From: Lysobacterales bacterium
GTDB taxonomy: Bacteria > Pseudomonadota > Gammaproteobacteria > Xanthomonadales > SZUA-5
Assembly (NCBI GenBank): GCA_022844135.1
Contig: JALHMG010000026.1
Span: forward strand, 1 to 64,000
Reading direction: 5' to 3'
Length of the DNA stretch: 64,000 nucleotides
A program made the position numbers and the translations under genes. The notes under the pieces are model-generated. The model was not told the origin of the DNA, made no database searches, and worked only from the letters and a program-made list of their open reading frames with translations. Positions 7,431 to 16,279 of the stretch are shown here, one piece after another (position 1 is the first letter of the stretch; each line of letters begins with the position of its first letter).

Positions 7431-8654
7431 ATGAGTCAGAGCGATCTTCTGGGTCAGTTGAAAATCGCGCGTGAAGAGCGCGACACGCGCGAAGGCGGCG
7501 CGGGCAAGTGGATCGTTGCTGCGATCGTGGCGATTGCTATCGGCGGCGCAGTCTGGTGGTTCACGCGCGGCGCCGCGCCGATCGTGGTGCAAACGGCGAG
7601 CGCCTCTGCCGCCGCGCAATCGGGTTCATCGGGTTCGGTGCTGGACGCCTCCGGTTACGTGGTCGCGCGCCGCCAGGCGACGGTGTCGGCAAAGATCACC
7701 GGCAAAGTGCGCGAGGTGCTGATCGAGGAAGGGATGCGCGTCGAAGCCGGGCAGATTCTCGCCACACTCGACGACACTCAGCAGCAGGGCGATGTAGCGC
7801 TCGGCCAGGCGCAATTGGCGAGCGCGCAATCGCAGTTGGCGGAAACAGAGGCCAATCTCAAACTGGCGCGCGCCGATCTGGTGCGGCAACAAGAGCTGGT
7901 CAAGCGCAAGTTGGTCAGCGCCTCGGTGCTGGATGCGGCCCAGGCGCAAGTTGCCGCGTTGATGGCACGGCTGAACAGCCAACGACGTGCTGTCGACGTA
8001 TCGCAGCGCGGGCTGGCGCTGAGCCAGGTGTCGCTCGACGACACCGTGATTCGCGCGCCTTTCGCGGGCATCGTGATCGCCAAAGCCGCGCAACCGGGGG
8101 AGATGATCTCGCCGATTTCCGCAGGCGGCGGCTTCACGCGTACTGGCATCGGCACGATCGTCGATATGGATTCGCTGGAGGTGGAGGTGGATGTCAACGA
8201 GGCATTCATCGGCCGCGTGCAAAGTGATATGCCGGTCGAGGCGACGCTCAATGCGTATCCCGATTGGCGCATCCAGGGTCGCGTGATCGCTGTGATCCCC
8301 GCCGCCGATCGCACCAAAGCCACGGTCCGCGTGCGTGTGTCTCTGACCGAAAAGGACGCGCGCATCGTGCCCGACATGGGTGTGCGCGTGCGCTTCCTGG
8401 AGCCGCAAGCAGAGGCCGCAACGCCACGGCCGCAGCTCACCGGCGTGCTGGTTCCAAAGGCTGCGGTTGTGGAGATCGAGGGGCAAACCTTGGTGTTCGT
8501 GGTCGACGCGGGTAAGGCCAGACGAACTACAGTGACCGCCGGCGCAACGATCGCCGATTTCAGGAATATCACCGCAGGATTGAGTCCCGGCGCCAGCGTA
8601 ATCGTCTCGCCACCCGAAGGGTTGGCGGATGGCGATGCGGTGGCGGGGGAGTGA
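7431..8654 (+). CDS. Periplasmic adaptor subunit of an ABC efflux system (MacA/HlyD type)
   Basis: The start at ATG 7431 follows a GGAAG ribosome-binding site and gives 407 residues. A short cytoplasmic tail is followed by one membrane helix (about 27-45), the usual inner-membrane anchor. A barrel-sandwich/lipoyl half reads VLDASGYVVARRQATVSAKI, a long alpha-hairpin (LGQAQLASAQSQLAETEANL onward) follows, then the second lipoyl half with VIRAPFAGIVIAKAAQPGE and beta-barrel and membrane-proximal domains. Such adaptors bridge an inner-membrane MacB-like transporter and an outer-membrane channel. The ATPase and two FtsX-type permeases follow on the same strand. No outer-membrane factor is nearby, and the cargo cannot be read from the sequence. 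Confidence 0.88.
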   Translation: MSQSDLLGQLKIAREERDTREGGAGKWIVAAIVAIAIGGAVWWFTRGAAPIVVQTASASAAAQSGSSGSVLDASGYVVARRQATVSAKITGKVREVLIEEGMRVEAGQILATLDDTQQQGDVALGQAQLASAQSQLAETEANLKLARADLVRQQELVKRKLVSASVLDAAQAQVAALMARLNSQRRAVDVSQRGLALSQVSLDDTVIRAPFAGIVIAKAAQPGEMISPISAGGGFTRTGIGTIVDMDSLEVEVDVNEAFIGRVQSDMPVEATLNAYPDWRIQGRVIAVIPAADRTKATVRVRVSLTEKDARIVPDMGVRVRFLEPQAEAATPRPQLTGVLVPKAAVVEIEGQTLVFVVDAGKARRTTVTAGATIADFRNITAGLSPGASVIVSPPEGLADGDAVAGE

Positions 8655-8685
8655 GGCGGTTCTTGGTCACGACAACGTCGAAACC

Positions 8686-8727
8686 CCAAGAGCCAAGATC
8701 CAACAACCAAGAACCGAGTCCAAAGCC
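8686..8727. repeat. Degenerate heptamer array ending at a start codon (CCAAGAA type)
   Basis: Six consecutive 7-bp units (CCAAGAG, CCAAGAT, CCAACAA, CCAAGAA, CCGAGTC, CAAAGCC) fill the space immediately before the ATG at 8728. The block replaces any recognisable Shine-Dalgarno sequence. Similar arrays occur at 47789-47823 and 47932-47971. Confidence 0.6.
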
Positions 8728-9414
8728 ATGACCGACACCCTGATCAGCGTCAAGAATGTGGTCAAGCACTACACCCGCGGCAAACAGCGGGTCGAGGTGT
8801 TGCACAACCTCTCGCTCGATATCCCGAAGGGCGACTTTGTCGCGCTGATGGGACCCTCGGGCTCGGGCAAGACCACGCTGCTCAATCTCATCGGCGGTCT
8901 CGATCAGCCCACCAGCGGCGAAATCACCATCGGCGGCAAGCGCATCGATGGCATGAACTCCGGGCAACTGGCGAACTGGCGCGCCAGCAACGTCGGCTTC
9001 GTATTCCAGTTCTACAACCTGCTGCCGGTGCTGACGGCCGAGCGCAACGTCGAGCTGCCCCTGCTGCTGACCAAAATGGGTGGCAGCGAGCGCTTGAAGC
9101 GCGCCAATGTGGCTTTGGAAATTGTCGGCCTCAAGGACCGCGCGCGACACAAACCCAAAGAGCTGTCGGGCGGCCAGGAGCAGCGTGTGGCGATCGCGCG
9201 CGCGCTCGTCAGCGATCCGGAACTGCTGGTGTGCGATGAGCCCACCGGCGATCTCGATCGTAAGACCGCTGACGAAATCCTGACGCTATTGCAGCGGCTG
9301 AATCGCGAATACGGCAAAACCATCGTCATGGTTACGCACGATCCCAAAGCCGCCGAGTACGCCAAGCGCACCGTGCACCTGGACAAAGGCACTTTGCAGG
9401 CACAGGCAGCTTAA
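8728..9414 (+). CDS. ABC transporter ATP-binding protein (MacB/LolD type)
   Basis: The 228-residue NBD starts at [15 protein letters not shown]. Walker A is GPSGSGKTT, the Q-loop lies in [16 protein letters not shown], the signature is [15 protein letters not shown] (Q-E-Q where most members have Q-Q-Q), Walker B is [12 protein letters not shown] and the switch histidine is in MVTHD. It powers the two separate FtsX-type permeases encoded directly downstream, together with the adaptor upstream. A 73-bp spacer holding a heptamer array separates it from the adaptor gene, and no Shine-Dalgarno is evident, which is odd for an internal operon gene. Substrate specificity is unknown. Confidence 0.93.
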   Translation: MTDTLISVKNVVKHYTRGKQRVEVLHNLSLDIPKGDFVALMGPSGSGKTTLLNLIGGLDQPTSGEITIGGKRIDGMNSGQLANWRASNVGFVFQFYNLLPVLTAERNVELPLLLTKMGGSERLKRANVALEIVGLKDRARHKPKELSGGQEQRVAIARALVSDPELLVCDEPTGDLDRKTADEILTLLQRLNREYGKTIVMVTHDPKAAEYAKRTVHLDKGTLQAQAA

Positions 9415-9425
9415 GGAGTACATCG

Positions 9426-10586
9426 ATGAAGTACTTCAATTTGATCTGGTCGAGTTTGTGGCGCAAGAAGACGCGCGCCTGGCTGACGCTGTTGTCGTTG
9501 ATCTGTGCGTTCCTGCTGTTCGGCTTGCTGCAGGCCCTGAGTGTGTTCTTCACCGCCGGCGCCGATTTCGTTGGCGCCTCGCGCCTGGTCGTACAATCGC
9601 GCGTATCGTTCACGGAATCGCTGCCGATACGCATGCTGCCTGAGATCGAAGCCATGCCCGGCGTCAAGGCTGTGAGCCACGACCAGTGGTTCGGCGGCGT
9701 GTGGGGAGAAAACGAGCAGTTGTTCGTATTTGCTAACGATCCGGAGCGACTGCGCATCACTTATCCAGAGTGGAAGATGAGCGATGCGGAGTGGGCCGCC
9801 TTCAAGAACACGCGCACGGGCGTGATTGCTGGGCGCAAGGCCGCCGAGGCGCGCGGCTGGAAGGTCGGCCAGAAACTGCCGATCAAGTCGAACATCTTCC
9901 CGAAGAAAGACGGCTCGATGGCTTGGGAGTTCGATCTTGTCGGCATTTTCGACGGCATCGATGAGTCCTGGCAGGCGCAAACGCTGGGCCTGTATATCAA
10001 TCGCGAGTATTTCGCCGAAGCCAACCAGTTCGGCAGCGGCTTCGCCGGCGTGTTCAACGTCGTTCTCGACGATCCGCAGCAGGCCAATGCAGTCGCGCAG
10101 GCGATCGATGCGAAGTTTTTGAACTCGCCGAACGAAACCAAAACGCAGAGCGAGAAAGACTTCAACAAGGGCTTTTTCGCCCAGATCGGCGATATCGGTT
10201 TGATCGTGTCGCTGATTCTGGTGGCGGTGTTCTTCACCATCCTGATCTTGACCGGAAACACCATGGCGCAGGCGGTGCGCGAGCGCATCCCGGAGCTGGC
10301 GGTATTGAAAACGCTGGGATTCAGCAACGGCACCGTTACCGCGCTGGTATTGATTGAGGCACTGGTGCTATGCGCGATCGGGGCGATCGTTGGAATGCTG
10401 CTCGCCAGTTTTGCGATCACGGGTCTTGCCGAGAACGTTCCGCAGTTCTTCGGATCGGTCCGCACCAACGCAACTGTGTGGTTCCAGGCCTTCCTGGCGA
10501 TGATCGGCCTGGCGCTGGCAGTGGGATTGCCGCCCGCGCTCAAGGCGGGTCGCGTCAAGATCGTCGATGCGTTGGCGGGACGATGA
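9426..10586 (+). CDS. ABC transporter permease, MacB/FtsX type (first of two)
   Basis: The 386-residue protein has one N-terminal membrane helix (about 20-42), a large periplasmic MacB-type core domain (residues about 45-255), and three C-terminal helices including LIVSLILVAVFFTILILTGN and an FtsX-type segment RERIPELAVLKTLGFSNGTV. This 1+3 helix plan is the type VII (MacB/LolCE) exporter fold. It starts 11 bp after the ATPase stop with an AAGGAG ribosome-binding site and is followed 58 bp later by a related permease, so a heterodimer is expected. Such complexes move substrates from the periplasm outward. Confidence 0.9.
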   Translation: MKYFNLIWSSLWRKKTRAWLTLLSLICAFLLFGLLQALSVFFTAGADFVGASRLVVQSRVSFTESLPIRMLPEIEAMPGVKAVSHDQWFGGVWGENEQLFVFANDPERLRITYPEWKMSDAEWAAFKNTRTGVIAGRKAAEARGWKVGQKLPIKSNIFPKKDGSMAWEFDLVGIFDGIDESWQAQTLGLYINREYFAEANQFGSGFAGVFNVVLDDPQQANAVAQAIDAKFLNSPNETKTQSEKDFNKGFFAQIGDIGLIVSLILVAVFFTILILTGNTMAQAVRERIPELAVLKTLGFSNGTVTALVLIEALVLCAIGAIVGMLLASFAITGLAENVPQFFGSVRTNATVWFQAFLAMIGLALAVGLPPALKAGRVKIVDALAGR

Positions 10587-10644
10587 TGGAAATGCCAGTC
10601 ACAGCTAATGCAGGTTCCGACATCCGGCTCCGAGGCACATCTTC

Positions 10645-11823
10645 ATGATCAAGCAAATCTTCGAAATCGTGCTGCTCAATGTGCGCAGCATTCCAGACCG
10701 CCTCGGCGCCTCCCTGGTGATCGTGGTTGGCATCGCTGGCGTAGTGGGAGTGTTCACGGCGCTATTTGCGATGGCGCGCGGAATCGATTCGACGCTGATT
10801 GCGTCGGGCGATCCCAACAATGCGATGGTGATGCGCGGCGGCTCGCAGGCCGAACTGAACAGCTCGTTCTCGCGCGAAACGTATGAACTGGCCACGACGG
10901 CGCCCGGCGTGCGCTTGTCCGCCAGCGGGAAACCGCTGGTATCGGGAGAATTGATCGTCATTGCCGAATTGCCGAAGAAGGGCGAAAAGCTCGGCTCCAA
11001 CGTCACGCTGCGCGGCATCGGCGAGTTCGGCCTGGAATTGCGCCCATCTCTGAAAATCGTCGAGGGCCGGAAGTTCACCCCAGGTTTACAGGAATTGCTG
11101 GTCGGCAAAGGCGCCTCGGTACAGTTCGAGGGCCTGACCGTCGGCAACACGATTCGCTTGCGCGGAGCGGACTGGACGGTGGTCGGCATCTTCGAGAGCG
11201 GCGATGCTTTCGAGAGCGAAATCTTCACCGACGCGGCGACGGCGCAAACCGCCTGGGGACGACCAAACTTCTTCAACGTGGCGCTGGCTGGGCTCACCGA
11301 TCCCGGCCAGATCGATGCCTTCCGCGCCGCGCTCACTGCCGATCCGCGCCTGAACGTCGAGGTGCGCAATCAGCGCGAGTACTACACCGCGCAAACCGGG
11401 CAAACCAGCCGCGGCGTAAAGGTGCTGGGCACGGCAGTGGCGATCATCATGGCACTCGGCGCGATCTTCGCAGCGCTCAACACGATGTACGCGAGCGTGT
11501 CGGCGCGCACTCGGGAAATTGCGACACTGCGCGCGATCGGCTTCTCCGGATTTCCGGTGGTCGCCAGCGTGATGGTCGAGGCGATGCTGCTGGCACTGAT
11601 CGGCGGCGTGATCGGCGCGATCCTGGCGTATGTGTTCTTCAACGGCATGACCGTGTCCACGCTCGGCGGAGGCTTCACGCAACTCGTTTTCAACTTCCGT
11701 GTGACGCCCGAACTGGTGGCCTTCGGCATGTTGCTGGCCATGTTGATCGGCTTCATCGGCGGCTTGATGCCGGCGATTCGCGCGGCGCGGATGCAGGTCA
11801 CCACGGCGTTGCGGGCGGCATAG
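10645..11823 (+). CDS. ABC transporter permease, MacB/FtsX type (second of two)
   Basis: The 392-residue partner permease has the same plan: helix near residues 18-42, a periplasmic core domain, then three helices beginning around VKVLGTAVAIIMALGAIFAA, with SARTREIATLRAIGFSGFPV in the cytoplasmic coupling loop and a last helix in FGMLLAMLIGFIGGLMPAI. It is the final gene of the adaptor-ATPase-permease-permease operon. The 58-bp gap before it has no obvious promoter. The downstream gene is convergent. Confidence 0.9.
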   Translation: MIKQIFEIVLLNVRSIPDRLGASLVIVVGIAGVVGVFTALFAMARGIDSTLIASGDPNNAMVMRGGSQAELNSSFSRETYELATTAPGVRLSASGKPLVSGELIVIAELPKKGEKLGSNVTLRGIGEFGLELRPSLKIVEGRKFTPGLQELLVGKGASVQFEGLTVGNTIRLRGADWTVVGIFESGDAFESEIFTDAATAQTAWGRPNFFNVALAGLTDPGQIDAFRAALTADPRLNVEVRNQREYYTAQTGQTSRGVKVLGTAVAIIMALGAIFAALNTMYASVSARTREIATLRAIGFSGFPVVASVMVEAMLLALIGGVIGAILAYVFFNGMTVSTLGGGFTQLVFNFRVTPELVAFGMLLAMLIGFIGGLMPAIRAARMQVTTALRAA

Positions 11824-11871
11824 CTGCAGCCCTGGTTTCTCGGGCCGGCTTGGGCTTTGCGTGCGCCGCGA

Positions 11872-12372
11872 TCAGACCCGCCGCTTGATCGCCCGTATGC
11901 CCATGCCCAAAATCGGCACGTGTTCGAACAACCCTTGCGTTGAGTCCCAGTAATCCTGGTGCAGGGCCACCAGGCCATCGCGACTGAAGCGCAAGTGACT
12001 GATGCCGATGGTCTCGGTGTCCTCGTTCGGTTTGAACCGCTTAAAGCGGATCACCATGCGCCAGCGAACGAAGTAGTCTCCGGCTTCGTTCGACAGCGTG
12101 TCGAGGATGTCCACGCGGCAGCTCTGAACCGCGCTCGCGCTATGCGCCAGATAGCCGCGCAAGGCGTCTCTACCGCGAATCGTCTTCAACGTGTCGTTGA
12201 ACCAAACATCGGGCGCATAGGTCGCGTCGACCAGCTTCTCCACCTTGTTCGGCGAGAAATCGGAGAAGAATGCGGCGAAGCGAGTGAGCGCATCGGCCTC
12301 CGCGGCGGAGCCGCGGGGGAATGCCTGCGGCAAATCGCGCTTGGCTTGTTCGAGAATGCTCAGGTATTCCAT
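11872..12372 (-). CDS. Nuclear transport factor 2 (SnoaL-like) family protein
   Basis: The 166-residue minus-strand protein shows the NTF2-like pattern: an N-terminal helical part, KLVDATYAPDVWFNDTLKTI then GRDALRGYL, and later strands with FVRWRMVIRF and ISHLRFSRDGLVALHQDYWD. Small NTF2-like proteins serve as isomerases, hydrolases or ligand-binding proteins, so a precise role cannot be assigned. It stands alone, converging on the efflux operon from 49 bp away. No signal peptide is seen, suggesting a cytoplasmic location. Confidence 0.75.
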   Translation of the reverse strand: MEYLSILEQAKRDLPQAFPRGSAAEADALTRFAAFFSDFSPNKVEKLVDATYAPDVWFNDTLKTIRGRDALRGYLAHSASAVQSCRVDILDTLSNEAGDYFVRWRMVIRFKRFKPNEDTETIGISHLRFSRDGLVALHQDYWDSTQGLFEHVPILGMGIRAIKRRV

Positions 12373-12616
12373 GGGCGGTCACTGCATCGGAGCGTCGACA
12401 TATTCTGCGCGTGCGCGGGTGTATTCGACGTTGCGGGCTGAGCAAATCCCAAGGGGTCAGTCAACGGAGAAGCCCGAGCGCTGGAAGAACCAGCCGCTGT
12501 CCAAACGCGATCGATCATTCATCGCTGACCGCTCCTCGGCGCTCTGCCATTGACTATTGACCGCTTGTTCCGTCGCTTTCCCATTCGGACATCCACAACC
12601 TTCATTCGAGCCACCC

Positions 12617-13066
12617 ATGCGCCATCCCGGCATGTTCCTATCCAGAGAAATTCCGACTGCCGCCGGCTGGCTCGGCGGCGCTGGTGTTCTGCCGTTTCTC
12701 GGCGCTGCCATACTTGCCGTTGCGGCACCTGAACCTGTCTGGCGCGAGCTGGCACTGCGCGCGTTCGTGGCGTATTCGGCCGTGATCCTGTCGTTTCTCG
12801 GCGGCATCCGCTGGGGCGCCGCATTGAGCGACGCCGACCCAAAGCGCCTGGCGCTCAGCGTCGCGCCCAGCCTGCTTGCCTGCGGCTGTTTGCTGCTGCC
12901 GCCGGGCGATGCGATCAAGTTGTTTGCCCTTTTGTTTGCGGTCGTCGGCATTTTCGATGTCATGAAGCGTCCGGCGCCGGAATGGCCAGCCTGGTTCATG
13001 CGCTTGCGCGCGCGCCTGACCGGCGCAGTGGTCGCGATTCACATCGCACTCTGGGCCACGCTGTGA
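12617..13066 (+). CDS. DUF3429 domain membrane protein
   Basis: From ATG 12617 (ATG 12632 is an alternative) the 149-residue product has four to five hydrophobic helices and the family string AYSAVILSFLGGIRWGAAL. DUF3429 proteins are small inner-membrane proteins of unknown function, often found near photolyase, FAD oxidoreductase and stress genes in Gammaproteobacteria. Its stop overlaps by 4 bp (GTGA) a short frame that looks like a photolyase remnant, followed by an FAD oxidoreductase gene, so this resembles such a cluster after a deletion. Confidence 0.8.
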   Translation: MRHPGMFLSREIPTAAGWLGGAGVLPFLGAAILAVAAPEPVWRELALRAFVAYSAVILSFLGGIRWGAALSDADPKRLALSVAPSLLACGCLLLPPGDAIKLFALLFAVVGIFDVMKRPAPEWPAWFMRLRARLTGAVVAIHIALWATL

Positions 13067-13188
13067 GTGCCATCGAATGGCTACCCCCGCAGCTCGCCGA
13101 GCGTGCCTGGACGGTCGCGAACCATGCCGTCGGCGATAGCGAGTTCGTGTTGTACTGGATGCACCATGCGGTGCGCGATCATGGTTGA
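13063..13188 (+). pseudogene. N-terminal remnant of an FAD-binding photolyase-like protein
   Basis: A 41-codon frame starts at GTG 13063, overlapping the DUF3429 stop, and ends at TGA 13188 inside the next gene. It contains AWTVANHAVGDSEFVLYWMH followed by HAVRDHG. YVLYWMxxAxRxxENPALD is the opening motif of class II-like photolyases, and here the frame stops exactly where ENPALD would follow. The remaining 400 or so residues are gone and the downstream oxidoreductase starts at 13181. The simplest reading is an in-place deletion that left the first coding segment; the match is short. Confidence 0.45.
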
Positions 13189-14173
13189 GCCGCGGCGCAT
13201 TGCGGTCATAGGAGCGGGATTGGCCGGCGTCAGCGCTGCGCTCGCGCTCGCCGATCAAGGTCATATACCAGTGCTGTTCGAGAAGTCGCGGGGACCGGGC
13301 GGACGCTGCGCGACCCGTCGCGGCCCCGAAGGCAGCTTCGATCACGGAGCCCAGTACTTCACAGCACGCGATCCGCGCTTTCGCCGTTGGGTTGAACATT
13401 GGCTGGATGCCGGGCTGGTTGCGCGTTACTCGCCGCGCATGGCGCATATCGATGAGCATGGGGTACATCCGGCCAGCACCGGCACTGATCGCTTTGTCGC
13501 CGTGCCGGGAATGAGCGCACTGGTCAAGGCGCTGGCGCACGGTCTGGACGTTCGCGCGCAAACCCGGGTCGCCGCGTTGCATTTCGACGGCGCCTGGCAG
13601 GTCAGCACAGAGTCGGGCGACGTACACCGGCCGTTCGATGCCGTCGCGCTCGCGTTGCCGTGCGCGCAAGCGGCTGCGCTGGACCACCATTTCGCTCCAG
13701 CACTGGCTGCCATGCAGATGTCGCCGTGTTGGGCGGCCATGCTGAGCTTTGCACAACCGCTGCCTACAGCGTTCGACGCTGCATTCGTCAATAGCGGACC
13801 ATTGAGCTGGATCGCCCGTGACAGCGCCAAACCGGGGCGCTCGCCCGGCGAGCGGTGGGTGGTCCACGTTTCCCCGGCAACCTCGCAGCTTTGGCTGGAA
13901 GAGCTGCCGGCGACGGTGCAGGTGCGAATCCTGGACGCTTTTTTTGCAGCGCTGAATATGGCTCCCGTCGAACCTTCGGGCGTGGACGTGCACCGCTGGC
14001 GTTACGCGCTCGCTGTCGACCCGGTTCACGACGGTTGCTGGTTCGATGCCGGGCGTCGGCTGGCCGTCGGCGGCGACTGGTGCGCCGGTTCGCGCATTGA
14101 GGGTGCATTCCTGAGCGGTCAGGCTATTGCCGGGCGGTTGCTGCAGTCGTTTGCGACGGACGTTGCCGCTTGA
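13181..14173 (+). CDS. FAD/NAD(P)-dependent oxidoreductase, renalase-like
   Basis: The start at ATG 13181 gives MVEPRRIAVIGAGLAGVSAA, a Rossmann dinucleotide-binding motif at the N-terminus as the family requires. An FEKSRGPGGRCATRR segment (FAD-binding, as in COG3380/renalase proteins) and DHGAQYFTARDPRF follow. The C-terminal WCAGSRIEGAFLSGQAIAGR is the second FAD-contact region of the amine-oxidase fold. At 330 residues it is the usual length. The substrate is unknown; bacterial relatives oxidise dihydropyridine forms of NAD(P)H, or are unassigned. It overlaps the photolyase scrap by 8 bp. Confidence 0.85.
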   Translation: MVEPRRIAVIGAGLAGVSAALALADQGHIPVLFEKSRGPGGRCATRRGPEGSFDHGAQYFTARDPRFRRWVEHWLDAGLVARYSPRMAHIDEHGVHPASTGTDRFVAVPGMSALVKALAHGLDVRAQTRVAALHFDGAWQVSTESGDVHRPFDAVALALPCAQAAALDHHFAPALAAMQMSPCWAAMLSFAQPLPTAFDAAFVNSGPLSWIARDSAKPGRSPGERWVVHVSPATSQLWLEELPATVQVRILDAFFAALNMAPVEPSGVDVHRWRYALAVDPVHDGCWFDAGRRLAVGGDWCAGSRIEGAFLSGQAIAGRLLQSFATDVAA

Positions 14174-14316
14174 TCGGGTCAGCAGCGGGATCGAGGCGCG
14201 TCGGCCCGACGGCGGAATTGGCGCCGCGACGCAAGGATGCGCCATCTAACGCAACCTGCTAGCCTCTGCGGCCCTTTTCATCGAGGCCTTGCCTCGAATA
14301 CTGACCGGAGAATCCC

Positions 14317-14439
14317 ATGGGTCGTGGTGACAAACGCAGCCGCAAAGGCAAAATCGCACGCAGCAGTTACGGCAACAGCCGCTCGCATCACGAAAAGAAG
14401 TCCGCTGCGCCGGCAGCCAAGCCCGCAACCAAAAAGTAA
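14317..14439 (+). CDS. Small ribosomal subunit protein bS-THX
   Basis: A 40-codon gene starts at ATG 14317 with GGAG 7 bp upstream. It reads MGRGDKRSRKGKIARSSYGN and ends in an Ala/Pro/Lys tail. The GRGDKRSRKGKI..SYGNSR core is diagnostic of the THX family, a very basic peptide that sits in the head of the 30S subunit in Thermus and some other bacteria. It is monocistronic, convergent with the threonine dehydratase gene, with a hairpin between them. Confidence 0.9.
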   Translation: MGRGDKRSRKGKIARSSYGNSRSHHEKKSAAPAAKPATKK

Positions 14440-14446
14440 GCGCTTC

Positions 14447-14468
14447 GCGCTGGTTCTTGAGCCAGCGC
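14447..14468. terminator. Hairpin between the convergent THX and threonine dehydratase genes
   Basis: GCGCTGG (14447-14453) pairs with CCAGCGC (14462-14468) around an 8-base loop. No T tract follows on the plus strand, while on the minus strand a T-rich stretch lies about 15 bases further on. It could act as a weak bidirectional terminator. Confidence 0.35.
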
Positions 14469-14528
14469 AGTACATTAGCGCGAATCGGCGGGTGCTGCGT
14501 TGGCGGGCACCGCGCAACGCTGGTGTCG

Positions 14529-15470
14529 CTATGAGAAGCGCAGCGTTTCGAAATCGACGTTGCCACCCGATAGCAGCACGCCTACGCGACGGCCTGCGAA
14601 ATGGTGTTTGTACTTCAAGATCGCGGCCAGTACCGTCGCGCAACTGGGCTCGATGACGATCTTCAGTCGTTCCATCACTATGCGCAAGGCAGCAATGGTC
14701 TCAGCATCGTTGACCGTCAGGATGCGGACCGAGCAGCGCCGCAGGATGTCGAAGTTCAACTGACCGATATCGGCGCGCAGGCCGTCGCTGATCGTGTTGA
14801 CGGCGGCGTTTTTTAGTGGCCTATCTGCTGCAAAACTGCGCGCTGCATCGTCCGCGCCCTCCGGTTCGGCGCCAATAATCTCTGCGCCAGGACACATTCC
14901 GCTCACGGCGACCGCATTGCCAGCGAGCAGGCCGCCGCCACTGATGGGCGCGATGAACACATCGATCCTGCCCACCTCGCGGATCAATTCGAGCGCCGCC
15001 GTGCCCTGCCCTGCCATGACCTGCTCGTTCTCGAAGGGATGAATGAAGGTCGCGCCGGTCTGGGCGACCACACGATTCAAGGCGTCGATGCGCGCAGTGT
15101 GATTGTCGGCGCAAAACACGATTTTCGCCCCGAGCCGACGCACCGAATCGACCTTCACGCGCACGGTGCTTTCCGGCATCACTACCGTCGCTGCAATCCC
15201 GCGCAAGGCGCCAGCGAGCGCCAGCGCCGCGGCATGATTGCCGCTCGAATGCGTCGCGACGCCGCGCGCTGCGTCACTTTCGCTGAGCGCAAACACCGCG
15301 TTGCAGGCGCCCCGGAACTTGAAAGCGCCGATGCGTTGGAAGTTCTCGCACTTGAAGTACAGCTCCGCGCCGCTATCGGCATTCAAACTCCGCGAAGTCA
15401 GCACCGGCGTCTTGTGCGCAAATGGCGCGATGCGCTCAGCGGCGCACCAGATGTCGTTGAGGGTAGGCAT
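14529..15470 (-). CDS. Threonine/serine dehydratase (PLP fold type II)
   Basis: The 313-residue enzyme carries the PLP lysine motif FQRIGAFKFRGACN, the SSGNHAAALA substrate loop, the glycine-rich phosphate loop SGGGLLAG and a C-terminal LLSGGN motif. It lacks the ACT regulatory domains of biosynthetic IlvA, so it resembles catabolic threonine dehydratases and serine racemases: deamination of L-threonine or serine, or racemisation of serine. Single gene, convergent with THX. The spacer to the fasciclin gene (15471-15741) contains a three-unit 7-bp array near 15534-15554. Confidence 0.88.
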   Translation of the reverse strand: MPTLNDIWCAAERIAPFAHKTPVLTSRSLNADSGAELYFKCENFQRIGAFKFRGACNAVFALSESDAARGVATHSSGNHAAALALAGALRGIAATVVMPESTVRVKVDSVRRLGAKIVFCADNHTARIDALNRVVAQTGATFIHPFENEQVMAGQGTAALELIREVGRIDVFIAPISGGGLLAGNAVAVSGMCPGAEIIGAEPEGADDAARSFAADRPLKNAAVNTISDGLRADIGQLNFDILRRCSVRILTVNDAETIAALRIVMERLKIVIEPSCATVLAAILKYKHHFAGRRVGVLLSGGNVDFETLRFS

Positions 15471-15741
15471 CGGCGTTGTCCGAGTCGGTTGGCGAATGGT
15501 CGAAGATCGACGAGGCTGCCGCCCCGCTTTCCCTTGGACTATTCACTATCGACCAACCGGGGGCAAAGCGCCGCAAAATGACCGGATTCAGGTCGCCAGC
15601 CGCACAAAGCCGTCATCGTTTCGCGATGCCGCGCTCACTTAGATCAAGGCCAGCTGCACGCCCCCGACACGCGGCGAACATGCACTGCTGCGGAGCATTC
15701 GCGGCACGGCGCACTCCCGCGCCTCACATGGAGATTCGCAA

Positions 15742-16230
15742 GTGAAAAAGTTCGTTCTGATCTGTGCTGCCGCCTTGGCATTCGCTCCGCTGGCCTTCGC
15801 TCACGACCACGAGAAGCCAACACAAAATGTCGTCGAGATCGCCGCAGGTAACCCGGACTTCTCGACCTTAGTCGCCGCTGTCAAAGCAGCAGGACTGGCC
15901 GAGACCTTGAGCGGCACCGGCCCTTTCACGGTGTTTGCGCCGACCAACGATGCCTTCGCCAAGCTGCCGGCCGGCACCGTGGAAAATCTGCTGAAGCCTG
16001 AGAACAAAGACCAGCTGGTCAAGATTCTGACCTACCACGTTGTCGCCGCGAAGGTCACCGCCGCCGACGTCGTCAAGCTCGACAACGCAACCACCGTCCA
16101 GGGTGGCGTGGCCGACGTTACCGTCAGCGGCGACAAGGTAATGATCGACAATGCCAACGTCGTCAAGACCGACATCATGGGCAGCAATGGCGTGATCCAT
16201 GTGATCGACACGGTGATCATGCCGAAGTAA
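15742..16230 (+). CDS. Secreted fasciclin (FAS1) domain protein
   Basis: The 162-residue protein begins with a signal peptide ([20 protein letters not shown], cleavage after AFA) and contains a single FAS1 domain. The H1 motif is [20 protein letters not shown], the YH motif lies in [11 protein letters not shown], and the H2 motif is [14 protein letters not shown]. Such proteins are periplasmic or secreted adhesion-like modules of uncertain role in Gammaproteobacteria. GGAG lies 10 bp upstream of the ATG. It is monocistronic with a strong hairpin after the stop. Confidence 0.92.
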   Translation: MKKFVLICAAALAFAPLAFAHDHEKPTQNVVEIAAGNPDFSTLVAAVKAAGLAETLSGTGPFTVFAPTNDAFAKLPAGTVENLLKPENKDQLVKILTYHVVAAKVTAADVVKLDNATTVQGGVADVTVSGDKVMIDNANVVKTDIMGSNGVIHVIDTVIMPK

Positions 16231-16243
16231 GCACCAGCCGACT

Positions 16244-16269
16244 GCGCGGCGGCCTGGGGGCCGCCGCGC
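16244..16269. terminator. Bidirectional hairpin between fasciclin and phbB genes
   Basis: GCGCGGCGGCC (16244-16254) and GGCCGCCGCGC (16259-16269) form a perfect 11-bp GC stem around TGGG, between two converging genes. There is no T tract, so efficiency is uncertain. Confidence 0.55.
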
Positions 16270-16279
16270 ATGGCCTGCG

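Noticed and set aside
12638-14245. 535-codon minus-strand frame opposite DUF3429 and the FAD oxidoreductase
   Set aside because: It crosses two well-supported plus-strand genes and has low-complexity Arg-rich content.
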